Shown: piece by piece, positions 1-19,500 of the stretch
How positions within the stretch are numbered: position 1 is the stretch's first letter
Layout: every line of letters begins with the position of its first letter
NCBI RefSeq assembly: GCF_021917145.1
Contig: NC_061062.1
Location: 15,198,711 to 15,262,710, forward strand
Direction: 5' to 3'
DNA: 64,000 nt
DNA from: Hypomesus transpacificus
Lineage: Eukaryota; Chordata; Actinopteri; Osmeriformes; Osmeridae
Translations under genes and position numbers: made by a program
Notes under the pieces: generated by a model
What the model was told of the DNA's origin: nothing
The model's database searches: none
Seen by the model: the letters and a program-made list of their open reading frames with translations, nothing else

Positions 1-351
1 ATAACAAAATGGCAGACTGTGACATGTTTCATATAATCCACCTGTTTGAAAAGAAACACGATCTACTAATGAACAATAACACAAACATCGTTCATCAAAT
101 GATTCATTAGTGTGCAGTGTGCACCCACCATGACTATAAGTAATTTTGCTAACAGTCTATAGATCACATAACAACAGTCGGCTTTAATAATATTATCCTC
201 CCACAATGCATCTGTTGTTTACAGAAGACTGACATACAGTCACATAATTCGTTGCATAATAAACATTGAGATCACACAGCTTGCACATGTTTTGGCAAAA
301 CTGAGTCCTCCTCAACTCTCCAACCCTGGTACCACACCTTGGATACACACA
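1..351. other. Unassigned: intron or 3' flank of the endophilin-B-like gene
   Basis: I see no exon, SH3-like reading frame or recognisable repeat here. If the gene has an SH3 exon it must lie to the left of base 1. Confidence 0.4.
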
Positions 352-5792
<5,441 letters not shown>

Positions 5793-7031
5793 CTTCACCG
5801 GGTAACTTGGTGCAAAGGATGTTGTTAATGTGCTTTCTCTTGAAAACTATGTCCTACGACACCTTTAGAATACTGGTAAAAGGAGTTAGCGGCCATAGGT
5901 TCCTTCGTACACACTACCCACAGGATTAAAGCTCCAGTGTCTGTGACATCTTTCAAAAACATGTCAACAACGGCGGTGGCATCTTTCGCCTAACTGACTC
6001 CAATGACGTGACACGACATTGCCGCGTTCTGGGTTCATCCTCTGAATGACAACTGGCTTTGTGTTGACTTGTTCAGATACGATCCTCCGGTTCGCAGCTT
6101 GGGGCGTAGATTTGGTGACGACAGGGGTTTGCGCGCACTCCGCGCAGAACTCCAGCGCCGTGACGCGGATTAAAACCCGCCGCATTTAAAAACATTGAAG
6201 TCCTCAATTTCATGACTATCTTGGTGCGCTGTACATATTTGTAATTGAATGCACGTCATGACTACTAACTTTAACAAAAATAATTCGTGTTATGTCTTAG
6301 GCTGCATTTATGCCATTTGGTTAATGGGAATCCTACCCTTCTCTTCAGTCCCTCTGGACAGTCCTAATCCTACCTAAACGTAAACTGGAACAACAGCAGA
6401 GCGTTGACGAATAGGAGGAAGACAATAACAATGCAGACGGTCACCCTCTGAGTGTCGGAACTCATAGCAGAGCCACAGATCCGATCTCTTGACTTCACTT
6501 TCGAGTCTAATGTCTTGTTCACCGTTCACTACTCCGCAAGATAGCCTTCTGGTTCATCCTCTTAGGCTATTACCTGACGGTATAACCCCGTTCTACTTGG
6601 TGTTAGAGCATAGAGGAGTGATCTGATTGGACAATTCTGTCCAGCAGCCATATCCAATGGTTGTGTCTGTGTGTTGGGATTAAAATAGGCATTTGACAGA
6701 CTAACTCCTACAGTAATCTGACCAGCAGGGTTAAAAGATTAAAACACACACACACACCTTCCTCCCTGACATCAGATAGGATAGAACCAACGCTAACACA
6801 GGAATTATGCAAAAAATATCACATAATTTATAAGTGCAGGAAACACACATATCTATTCCACTGTATACAGAATGTGAAGCGATACAACACTTGTTCCCAA
6901 GGACAGAATAGACCTGAACCAAAAAGCAACACAGTTTACAAACAAGTCAGCCTCTCAAAAAGCATGTACGTTTGTGCATGTATGTATGCATGCGTTTACG
7001 TTTCTGGAGTGTATGTGTTTGTGCATGCGCG
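5793..7031. other. Intergenic: endophilin-B-like 5' flank and atr 3' UTR
   Basis: The stretch separates the atr stop codon (7032-7034) from the endophilin-B-like start codon (5792); both genes are on the minus strand. It should hold the endophilin-B-like promoter and the atr 3' UTR. I could not find an AATAAA signal on the minus strand here, so the atr 3' end is undefined. No other gene is visible. Confidence 0.6.
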
Positions 7032-7520
7032 TCACAAGTAGGGCCCCCACCCCAGGTACATAAGACAGAGCAGCTTGTAATCGGTGGCCTCCTGGATGAG
7101 GTAGTGGACGTGGCCCTCGATGGACAGAGGCAGGCCCAGGACCTTGTTCCTGCTCTTTATCACCCCCTGAAGGCGCTGCTCGATCTCACATACATGGGTC
7201 TTAGCCTGGGGAGGGTGGGAGAAAGAGAGAGAGGGACAGGTAGACAGAGAGAGAGGGGGGGAAGGGAGGGGGTGGGAGAGAGAGAGGTAGAGAAAGAGAG
7301 GGGGGGATGTAGACAGGTAGAGAGAGAGGTAGAGAGAGGGGGGGAGGTAGACAGGTAGAGGGGGAGGTAGAAAGAGAGAGGGGCAGGTAGAGAGAGAGAA
7401 AGAGGTAGAGAGAGAGGGACAGAAAATAGAGAACAAGAGACAGATAGGGAAAGAGAGGTAAGAAAGAAGTACAATATCCTCATGGCAAGTCATTTTGCTT
7501 CAGTTTGAACAACCTTTGTC

Positions 7521-7553
<33 letters not shown>

Positions 7554-10500
7554 CACGAGTACCTTCTCGTTGACAATCTCTCCAGTCTCGCTGGCCTGGT
7601 TCTTTGTGGCGGGCCCCCTGGAGGACTTACTCCACTCCACCAAAGGGTCGTGCAGGAAGGTCTTGAGCACACTGGCAGAGAGAACAACACAACCCTGTAC
7701 TGCTGCTGCTAGTGTGCTTTCTATTCAACAATGCCAACACTGAATGTTTTAACCACACGAGTAACAAGATGTAAGATGGCTCAATGGTAGAGCATTTGAC
7801 CGCAGGCGTTGGATAGTACAATTTAGGTTTGTTGGATCTGTTTAGGTCTGGGATCTGTGGTTTGGTTATGGGTCAACAAGGTTGTTGACCCGTTACGTGT
7901 TCCCTGAAAGAGGCCTTTGTGTATAACTCTGGAATGCAAGCAATTCTTCAGTTTTCTTTAAACAATTTTTTTCAGTTTTTAGTTTATTTTTACAATAAAT
8001 ATTACATTTTTCTTTTCTATTTACCTTTGGCAAGTTACAGTTTACCTTTGCACCATTTCAGGTAATTTGCGGGACTGCTTAAATGTCAATGAAAACTGCG
8101 GAAATGCTGGTGTTCGAAAACTTTGTACCGGCAGTGTACATGTGTGTATTTTTAAGTACCATGTACATGTGTGTCTGTGTATACACACCTCATGAGGGGT
8201 TCCCTCTGGTCCCTCATCAGGCGGAGGGTGACCTCGCACGCCTGTCTGAACAGGCCCTCTGTGCCCATGGGACCCATGGCATGGACCATGTTCTGGGTCA
8301 GACGGAACGGAACCACCTCTGGAACATCAAACGTCTCTCCCTGGAGGAGGAGAGAGGAAGTGGAAGGGGGAGACGGGGGAGTGGGGGAGGAAGGGGGAGA
8401 GGAGGAGGAAGGGCGAGAGACGGGGCGGACGGGCGAGAGTGAAGGGGGTAAAGATAAAGATAGAGCCGATGGGCAACACGACAGTGATGCCAGATGGAAA
8501 TGATGAAACCTCCACACACGCACCCTGTTGAAGAGACAGTTGAAGTCGACGTGTACACACTCTCCGGTGAGCGAGTCGAACAGGATGTTCTCTCCGTGGC
8601 GGTCTCCCAGTCCCAGGATGTAGCCCACCATGGACATGACCGCTGTGGAGCGACAGTACGCTGAGCGACTGCTGTACCTGCGCACACACACATTCATATA
8701 TATTGAATTGATGTTTATTGGCCATGAAAGTTTGCACAGACACGGAATTTGATTTGGCAGGAGAGCCTACCTAGGCAGCCATCAAAGGCGCCCACCAGAA
8801 AGATTACAGCAAAGCATAACATGAGGAGAGAGGAGGAGAGAAAAAGGCAACCCCCATACAATGCTCCTAGAGGAGTACAGTATGGGAACAGGCAAAAACC
8901 TCAGCACATAAGCCCACAAACATTAACAACACAACATTACAAACACTTGCAATGGGAAAGGGCGGTGGGGTAGACCAGCAGCATCTGGACCTGCGACCGT
9001 AATAGGCGCTGGACACAGACCCGCCAGCCACCCAGGGAAAAGCAATCGAAGGCGTTGGATGGGGGTGGGGGGGTGGTGGTATCTACAAGACAGACAAGAC
9101 AGAGCGAAGCAGGGAAGGTCAGGGAGGGGAGGATAGAAAAATGCGACCGCCTTCGTCGAGAGCCAAGAGGGAAAGCAAACACACATTTATACAAACACAC
9201 ATGCAAGGCACATACACAAACACACATAGAGGAGCACACATATAATAAGATAATGTGATTTAGAATAGGGGTTCCACAATACTGGACATAATAATAAACC
9301 CTCTATGAGGAGAGTCAACGGCTGTGATGATTTAGTTCATCTGGTTTGGGTGTACCATGTGGTGGGGTCGGGGAAGGTTCGGAGGAACCACTCGTAGAAG
9401 ACAGGGGGATGTCGAGAACACAGCTCCTTGTGGACCCTCAGCTTCTCCTCAAACGCTGCCGTCTTATGAAGAACCATCTTCCTCAACTCCTTACCTGACA
9501 CGCTGATACCTGGGTCACACACACACAGGAGAATGACGTATTCTTGTTGGCGCAGTTATGCCCAATTGTGTGTGTGTCTGTGGGTGGGGGTATGTGTACC
9601 TCTCTCCTTGTACAGCTTGATGAGGATGTGTCTCAGTCCTGCGGTGTTATTGACCCATTCCACGATGCCGCACTCCTCGTTGAGGGGGATGACAGCGTAG
9701 GTACGGATGTGCAGCTCCCTACGCCTGGACTCGGCGTCTTTACGGAGGCACTGGAGGCACGCACACCCACAAGCAGTTCAGTCCTTGGTTATCGTCCGAA
9801 CAAACACACGCAAGCAGTCCAGTCCTTGGTTATCGTCTGAACACACACACACCTACCTTGTTGATGAGACAGTTGAATTCCATAAGCCTACAGTCCTTCC
9901 TCAGGTCATCTTTGGGTTTGCACATCATGGTGTAGCTCTGTCCATCTGAGCCCTTCAGACTGATCTTCTTAGGCTTCTGCAGAGACGCCAGGATCTCCAC
10001 CTGAAACACACACACACATTCAGAGGAAATGGACAATAATTCACCTCCATACACTTTATCTAAAGCACAGAAACTGCTAACCGACACAAACATACACGTT
10101 CAGAAAAATGAACTCTAGTTCACTACATACCTAGGGTAACCTAGAAAAGGACTATGACAGAAAAAACGCAATGACGCATTTATGACCAAAAGTCCCCTCC
10201 TTCATCTCCCACACACACATTCCCACACATGCCAGGTCGCGAACGACCTTGAAAACCGACACAGGGATCAGACACTGACCGTGTCCTCGAAGCCGGCCAG
10301 GTAGACCCAGCGGCCGGGGAAGGCGTCGTGCTTGGTGCTGGCCCCGCTGGTGGAGGGCAGAGTGGGGATGAGGAGCGCCTGCAGGGGTATGAGGACCTCG
10401 CTGAAGGAGGGCTCCTCCACCAGGCGCTTCAGCTGCTTGAAGTGGACACTCATGCTCAGGGTGGTGTTGTTGCAGTCCACCTGGAGCGAGCAAGCGCACA

Positions 10501-13500
10501 CACATTCATTGTTGTGAAACGATACAACTTGAAGACGTCCTTTGTATGGGCACTGTAGAAGCAACTTATTTGTTAGCCTCCAAGTGTGTTTGGTGTAAAT
10601 CGTACTGCTTTTCCTAATAGAGCACGCACCAGGGTACATTCAAAACACAAACAAGTTGAATATGGGACACAGTGATTACGTGCATCTGTATGCAGGTGTT
10701 CTGTATGTGGGTATGTTATGTAATATCTTTGTGTGTGTGTGTGTGTGTTGGCGTGGTGTGTATGTGTTGGCATGGTGTGTGTACCGGTTTGTTACAGAGC
10801 TCCAGCAGCTTGTCGGTCAGCCTGTTGGTATCTCCTATGAACTTGCGTAGGGACTCCTTCAGACTGACCACCTTGGTGAGGATCTCCTTACAGCGGTTCA
10901 TACGGGTGGGGTAAGACGACTGCAACACACACACACGTAGAGCAAGCATTTCATTTTTTGACGACTCTTAATGCACTCCTGATATAAACTTGAAACGAGA
11001 AAAACACAGATTATGTATAACACATAGAACTGATTGTGATGAACAAAAAATGTGAATTTAAAAGTTAGTGATTGCACGTGGGAGTTGGTTAAAGATAAAG
11101 AATGCATGTGTGTGTGTGCGAGATTTTGTGAGTGGGACATTCCCCGAGCCCAGACCTTAGACACAGCCGTCATGAGCCACATGGCCTGCTGGGGGTAGGC
11201 CAGGAGGACCTTGGCCACGATGGCCATGAGCACGGAGAACACCTCGTCGCAGGAGTGACACACGCGAGAGATGAGCTGGCTGAACACCACGATGAACTGG
11301 TAGGGCGCCAGGTTGGCGCAGTGCTCGCTCACCACCGCGTTGATCTTCCCCAGCTCTGCGCGCATCTGCCTGTCCGTACGCCCCACTGACACAAACGCAC
11401 ACACACAGTGTTAGAATTAGAAGCCCCGACTGACTGCCTCACAACCTTGAAGAGACACGGACCTGGAGTCATGATGAGACACGCAATGAAACCCTAACAG
11501 TCAAGGTGAACTCCCTTCAGAAAGGCCCAGAACCACAGCCCTCCAGGGGCCGGAGCCACCCACCTTTCTCCTGCTCGTACACCCGGGCCCCAAAGTCCAG
11601 CCAGAGTGACAGCATCCTGGGCATGGCCTGGTAGATGTACTGGTTCCCAAACTGCAGAGCTCTGGAGAGGACAGCATACAGCAGGGAGGAATACAGCAGG
11701 CAGACCTACGATGAGTTTAGGAACTACACTTCAAAACTAGGCCCAAGAATTGACTAACCAAATAAGTCAGCAGTAGGCTTGTCACATCCTGGCACACAAC
11801 AACTTAAACAACAAACTTAAATGCCAACAACATCAACATAATCTTTTTAATTGCAGCTGTATGTTTTTGGTTATTTACTGGCGCTGGATGATATGGTTGC
11901 TGTGTTTTGATTTCCCTATGCTGTGTTGTGTGTTCTAAATTAGTTTTGGCTTGTTTGCCTGACACTCGATGTGCTTGTACACTACACCTACAAAGTAGTC
12001 CTGCAATGAGCTAATGAATTAGACCTGTGATAAGCTTATGCACTAAACCTATGAAGTAGACTCTCAGTATGAAACTTTAAACCAGACTTATGAAACACAA
12101 CATCGATGAGCACTTTGAGACTCATCCTCTTGCATTAAGGTGTTTTGGGAAGTGGAGCTGCTTAGGGTTAGAAGTATGATACTGGGTTGGTGGAGCTACT
12201 TACTTCCCAAAGAAGATGACAATGTAGCGGATGAGGTTCCCCTGCTTCTCCAGCTTTTTGTCTGTCACTGTGGGCATGACCTTGTCATAGTACTTAGCCA
12301 GGTAGAAGTTCCCATCCTCCCACTCTGGCAGCAGGCTTGTAACATCCTGGCACACAACGTAAATGACAAACTTCAATGTAAACAACAACAATATAAATAG
12401 CAACACAAACAACCACAACGATAAAAATTGCTATAGAAAACAACCACCTAAACAAACAACCACAGAATAAACTCAATATAAACAACCATATAAAGGAAAA
12501 AAAGTTCTGTGCATGTGTATATGGGTTTTTAGTAGTGCTGTCAGTTTAACGCGTTATTAACGGCGTTAACGCAAACCCAAATTAACGGCGTCAATTTTTT
12601 TATCGCGCGATTAACGCTCTTTTTGGCCTAGCAAACTTTGTAGTTTTTTTTTCACATGCTGTTGCAACAACTACCGAAGTTAGAAAAACTACAACACCAC
12701 ACCGGATCTAGCTAGACCGGAAACAAAACAACAGGCACGCCACACACTTGTTTGGCTTGCGATCCGGCTAAAGCGTAGTAGCAGAGCCCGTTTACGGATA
12801 TGAGACATTCTCTGGTAGTAGGTTAACTTTACGTTTTGAGTGGATGGCGAGCGCGAGACGCCGAAATGGATGCCAATAAGATTCTGAATGGAAAGTTTAC
12901 TTTTAAAAAGTTGCCAAATGGTTCCATTGACAAGACCAAGTGATCTGTGTGTTTTGTCGTTGTAAAATGAGCTATCATTGCAGCACGTCCAGTCTGAAAT
13001 ACCACTTGATGGCCAAGCACACAGATGACGCAAATTCTCCGCCCCCTCGTCAAAGCCAGGCGATTGCAATGTTGTTTTCAATAACAAAAAATATTTGCAC
13101 GAAGCAATCCGAACCACTTTTCCATGTTGATAAGAGCATTAAAATTTGAAAAAAGAATGGTACAAAAAGAAATCAAGGGACATTTAGAATAGATAGAAAT
13201 AGAAATGTGCGATTAATTGTGATTAATCGCGAGTTAACTATGACATTAATGCGATTAATCGCGATTAAATATTTTAATCGTTTGACAGCACTAGTTTTTA
13301 GTCTTTAAGGGTTGGTGTTAATCAGAATGGGATTTTTTTGCCATGAAAGTTTGCACAGACAAGGAATTTGCTTTGGCAGGAAGGTGCATACAGTAAACAT
13401 ATAGGAATCTTAAATTTAAATATGTGGTCTAACTATACTAAGGATACATAAACTAGCAATACTAAGTGGAATACAATTAAAATAAAATATACAATAAGTA

Positions 13501-16500
13501 AAATATAAGTTGGTCCTGTAGTCTGTGTTAATGTTAAAGTAACAATCTTACGTTGGCCCTGAAGTGCAAATCACAACAGCAAATAGGAAAAATGCAACAG
13601 CAAATCATAAAATGAAATGTTTGGCTTTAGCAGAAGGCAGTTTGTTTGCCGAAGGGCTGGAGAGCGGTACACAAAAGAGTGTCTGCAGGCAACAGTGAAG
13701 CATGGTGGAGGTTCCTTGCAAGTTTGGGGCTGCATTTCTGCAAATGGAGTTGGGGATTTGGTCAGAATTAATGGTATCCTCAATGCTGAGAAGTACAGGC
13801 AGATACTCATCCATCATGCAATACCATCAGGGAGGTATCTGATTGGCCCCAAATTTATTCTGCAGCATGACAACGACCCCAAACATACAGCGAAAGTCAT
13901 TAAGAACTATCTTCAGTGTAAAGTAGGAGTCCTGGAAGTGATTGTATGGCCCCCACAGAGCCCTGATCTCAACATCATCGAGTCTGTCTGGGATTACATG
14001 AAGAGAGAGAAGCAACTGAGGTTGCCTAAATCCACAGACGAACTGTGGTTAGTTTTACAAGATGTTTGGGCCAACCTACCTGCCGAGTTCCTTCAAAAAC
14101 TGTATTAATGCTGTTTTGAAGGCAAAGGGTGGTCACACCAAATATTGATTCGATGTAGGTTTTCTTCTGTTCACTCACTTTGCATGTATGAAATTGAGAA
14201 ATATAAACTATTAACATGTATATTTTTGAAAGCATTCTTACTTTACAGCATTTTTTCACACCTGCCTCAAACCTTTGCACAGTACTGTATATTTTGAGGC
14301 CGCACAGATACAATTTTGGAAGCATATGCGACCAAATTGTTGCAATTTGAAGCCCTGCTATAGTTTATTGAAATGTATGCCGTTTAATGTCTGCATGTCC
14401 TTTGAAATTAAAATAAACAACAAATAACCAATTTGAAATAAAATAATCGTTATTTTTTTTTGTTTTAGTTCATTACATCTAATTGTTCACACTCAAAGCT
14501 GACCACATGACAGTCTTTCTGCAATTTAATTCAAATAAGGTTCAACAATATTATTGTTCAGAAAGATTTCTCTAACACTGTTGCAGAAAGTCAAAAAAAT
14601 GTGTTGTAAAAATAGGTTGCTTTGCTTTCACCTTTCTGACCAATTCATCCCAACCATCTCACTGGGGTTTAAATCAGGACATTAAGCTGTCATTATGCTA
14701 TTCCATGATTTGAAGTCTACCGTCTTACTCATCTTCTATGGTAGTTCTGACATATGTCTGAAGTGAACAGTATGTTTTGGGTCATTATTTTTGTCCAAAT
14801 AATGCTCAAAAGAGTGCAGAGTGTAGTGTGTAATGTTTGCAAGTAATCAACAAGTTAGAACTCCTGTAGGAATTGTTAACATACATTTTCAAGTATATTT
14901 CAAGTTATATTTAACTTTAATATGAATTTTATTTCCGAAACTTCTATTACTTCATTTTTACCGCTGGCACTTAAAATTTTCCCTTTGAACCATTTCAGGT
15001 TATATGCAGGACTTTAATGGCTTACATTTCAATAATAACAAAATGGGAAAAATAGGTATTAATGTACCGATAAAACTAATGACGCATGTAGTGGGTGCAC
15101 ATGTGCATGACTGTTAGTCAAGTGGTTGTGTGCAGTACAGCAGAGACAATACACACAGCATGTAGTTGCCGAGTCAGAGAAAGTTAAGCTGGACAAAAGT
15201 ACAGGTGTCGAGTCAGCAGGTGAAGAAAGATCCAGAGAGGCCTGAGGTCAGAGATGCTGAGAAAAGACCAGTGAAGACTGCAAACACCTTTCAATTGTTC
15301 TCGATTTCAAAAGATGACTGTAATTATTCGCTCTTTGGGGTTGTGAACCTATTTGCCTAGAATGTGCCGCTGCCTGCAAGCGCTTTTATACTTTTTTTTG
15401 AAGAAGGCATGTTTGATGTTTATTTGTAAGATGAATGCACCCATTAGAACCTGGAGGAGCCTTGATCCAAAAATGGATCTGCCTCGAGCACCAGGCTAAA
15501 GTATGGTAGGAAGGTGGAAGGGTAGCCTTCTGTAAGAGGCTAGAGTATGGTATGAAGGTGGTAGGGTAGACACAAGGTACCTTGTAGGCCTTCATGATGG
15601 CGTTGGACTCAAAGTTGGCTGTCTCCTCCATGCAGCGGCCCACCATCAGCATGGCCTTGCCCTTGGTCTGCAGGATGCGAGGGTCTATCAGGGCCTGGGT
15701 CTCCGGGAAACACTGGGCCACGCCCTTCTGGAGCACTATCAGGGCCTGGTGCACATCCCCCTACACACACACACACACACAGATACAGGACGCAAGCAGG
15801 ACACACATACAGACATGACACATACAAAATATTGGTACACGCACACATACATTGGACACAAAGACAGAGAAAGGACGACAGGATAAAAAACAGGTTCTGG
15901 GTTCGGTCTGATTGTTTGAAATAGTCTGCACATAAAGATGTTAATAGGATCATTGATATCTAGGGAAAATGTATCAAACAGACATGATATGGTGTGGTTA
16001 GTGTGTTTGAGTGTGTGTGTGTGTCTACCTTGGACCAGAGCCACTTGGCCTTCTCAGTAAAAAGTTCGGCCAGGTGTGTGTTCTCTCCGTTCAGGAGGGC
16101 ATTGAAGGCTGTCTGATGGTGTCTTGCCTTCCTGGCCACACGAGCACTCTGCAGCCAACACTCCCCCACTAGCTGCTCACTCTGGGGCCTGGCACATGCA
16201 CACACAGGAATTTTAGGGACCAGGTCTTTTCTAAGTATCATGGTGAAAGAGCTGATAGTTTTTCAAATTCATGGTCTACAGTTTTGTATAGTTTCTCTGA
16301 CCAATTGTGTTTTTCATTTTGTGTGTGTAACTACAACAGTTAAATGGCCATGTAAAGGCCATGTATCATAACACGTCTTTTGAAGATGTATTTGATCTCT
16401 CTCTCTCTAACAGTGGACACCGTGAAGCAAGAAAACATACGTCTCACTCATTTAAAGTGCCGTAATAACTAACTAACTAACTAACTATAAGTAACTAAAT

Positions 16501-19500
16501 AACTAACTATAAGCCGCGCCTTTTGTCCCATTTTTCGACCCTGCAGCTTATATAACGGTGCGGCTAATCTATGGATTTTTACAGCTGACGGCTAATAAAT
16601 GGGAGCTTCCTCAAGCAGCCATCTCTTCCCTGACAATCCCCTCTGTGCACGAACCCTTACATATGGAAATTAAACATTAAAACACCTGCGGCTTATAGTC
16701 CAGTGCGGCTTATATATGTACACATCATTCAATTTAGCTGCTGCGGCTTATATAACGGTGCGCCTTATAGTCCGAAAATTACGGTATATGGTGCCATTGT
16801 CCTTTGCATTTTTTACACTTTTATAATTCTTAATCTTTTTAACGCTAATTAATTAAAAACAATTATCATTTTAATCACTGTTACAGTATTACAGAAACAT
16901 AAAAGTGAAATATAATGTGTGGGTGTATGTGTGTGACTGTATTGTATGTGTGCATTTACTGTATACATGTGTGGATGTACTAATATAGTTGAGTGTTCGT
17001 GTGTGTGTGGCAGTCCTCACCTAGAGCTCAGGCTGAGCATGGCACGTCGCAGGGCCAGGATTGGCTCCTTTGCCCTGAACGAATTCTGGGTCATCTCCAG
17101 CCGATCTGGCCAATGGTGAGGCAGCAGAAGCGGGCTGGAGGCGGAGCTTGCTCTTTGCTTCTGTAGGTCTGAGTATGCGTGCTCCAACTCACTGAGCATG
17201 TGCAGCCTACACACCCACACAAAATACATACCCACAGAATAATACCATAAATTATTATCACACACAGACAACATACGCATTACACACACACACTCACAGA
17301 GTCTCAAAAAGATTCCACCTTCAGAACAAGGAACAATAGAAGAGAAGGTCATCTATGAAGTGTCCACACACACACCTGACGAGGTACTCGTAGCCTCTCT
17401 GATAGGTGCCACACTCGTAGCTGGCGGCCGACAAAGGTACCACCTGCTCCTTCCTCACCACCTTCAGCTGGCTGTAGAAGCGCTCAGAGTCCTGCTTCTT
17501 AGCTGACAGCAGCATCTGGCCCAGACGAACCCCCCACGAACTGGACTTACGGTCTGGTGACACAGACATACATGGCATACATGGATCAACATGAGCTTTT
17601 TAGTTTTTTGGGGCACTGTAAAATATTCTATAGAATCATTGGGTGTGTGGGTCTGTGTGTGTATCTGTGTGTTCACCTGAGCTCAGGTAGTCTTCCAGTA
17701 AGTCCCACTTGCTTAGCTTCCAGGCGGCCTCGACCCTGTACGTGTTCAGATCAGACTTCCACTTGGGCCTGTGCGAACATACACACAGAGAAGAAAAAAG
17801 AGTTGGGACATTTCAAAAGTCACAACAGCAGGTTGTTTGTATAAGTGAGTTTGAGTGTTACCTGTTGGCCAGTACTCCATTGACCTGGGTAATGACAGTG
17901 GACAACTGTCCCAGACCAAGCATGGAGCTCATCACCCCATGGTAGTGTCCAATCTAGAGAGAGAGAGAGAGACAGAGAGAGATAGAGAGAGAAAGATAAA
18001 GATATAAAGATAAGGAGGGACAGAGAAAGATAGAAAGGACTGAATGCGTGAATTACGTCTGTCCATGCACATTAATATGTGTATAAATGAGGGTTGTCAA
18101 AGTTAATACAATAATAACGGGTTAGCGCAAACTAACGCAGGTACAGTAAGTTAAATGGTATGAGTAGAGTATGTGTGATCATTTTCTAGTAACTATGGAC
18201 AATCATGCGATTAATGTCGATCATTTTTTTTTTCTTGACTGCCCTATTATAAAAATATATTTGTGTGTGTGTGTGTACCTGGTCAGACTCCAGTTGGATG
18301 GCGCGGTCGTAGCATGCGGTTGCGTCCCTCAGCAAACCAATGCTCTCGTGCTCCAGGATCTGTTCCCGTAGCGAAGGCTCCTCCCTTCGCAGGGCGTTCA
18401 CACCCCTCACTCCATCCGGCTCGTGCATCGCCGCATACAGTGTCTATGACCAACCACAGAGAGCGTTTAGGTAAAGCTTGACCAATCAGCGTCAATGAGG
18501 CTTACATACTGTGTGGCGACCTCTGACCTGCAGGAAGGTGAGGTGATCCTGGACGTTCTCTTTGTTCTCCAGGATGTGAGCCTCGAAGTGCATGAGGGAG
18601 CGTGTATAAGCCTTGGAGCGCAGCGAGGCCTTGGCCAGCATGTCCTGGGGGATACTCTTCAGGAAGGCCACGACACTCTGGTACTCCACACTCTCTATGC
18701 AAACACACACACATACACACGGGGGAGTGTTTGTTGTGCCCTGTCTAGTATGAATGAGCAATATGAGGATTGTCAGTGTGCCAGGTATTTTTATGTGTGT
18801 GTGTGTTGTGTGTGACACCCCTTTTTTCAATCAGGTCATTTAAGGGCCGGTGTGCAGCCGACCTCTAGCCCATAGGAAAAGAAAACCTGTTCTTAGAAGG
18901 TAAGTAAGTTGAACCAAGTGTGAACCGGCTAACAACAAAACCAGGTTTGGGTTGGTGGAAAGTGGGTGTATGTGTCTCACCACTGTGTCTGGAGGACAGG
19001 ATGTGTCTGCTCCACTGTGTGAGGTGAGCCAGCATGCTGAACACAGTCTGAGTGCTGAGCTGTGATAGGCTGGAGGCCGTTTCCTGGTTCAACCCCCCAC
19101 GAGTGTCGCCCTCCGTCAACACTGCCAAAATCTCCTCTGTTACCTGGGGAGAGGGAGCCAGGGGAGGGAGAAAAAAAAGAGAACAGGAGTGGGGCGGTGG
19201 GGGGGGAAAGAAGGAGAGAAGTATATTATTTATTAAGATAGGAAAATGTCAGCGTGTGTTCACGTAGGGTGTGTGTATTGTGTAAGTGCATGTGTGCAGA
19301 GTGTGCTTGTGTGTACGGTATGTGGCCGCAAACAAGGATCCACAAAGGCTCCATGGTACCAGTTAATGCTCTGGGGTACCAGCTAAGGCACAAGCGTATG
19401 GTCTAATGCAATTGTCTATGCTTCCAAAATGTAAAACATTTGGTACCTTGCTCACACAATGAAGTTGGAGAGATTGGTTCCACCATGCGGGTGGAATAAT

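Noticed and set aside
8152..8697. 181-codon minus frame as a stand-alone kinase gene
   Set aside because: It is two atr kinase exons (8677-8524 and 8340-8189) read through a GA-rich intron that happens to lack stops.
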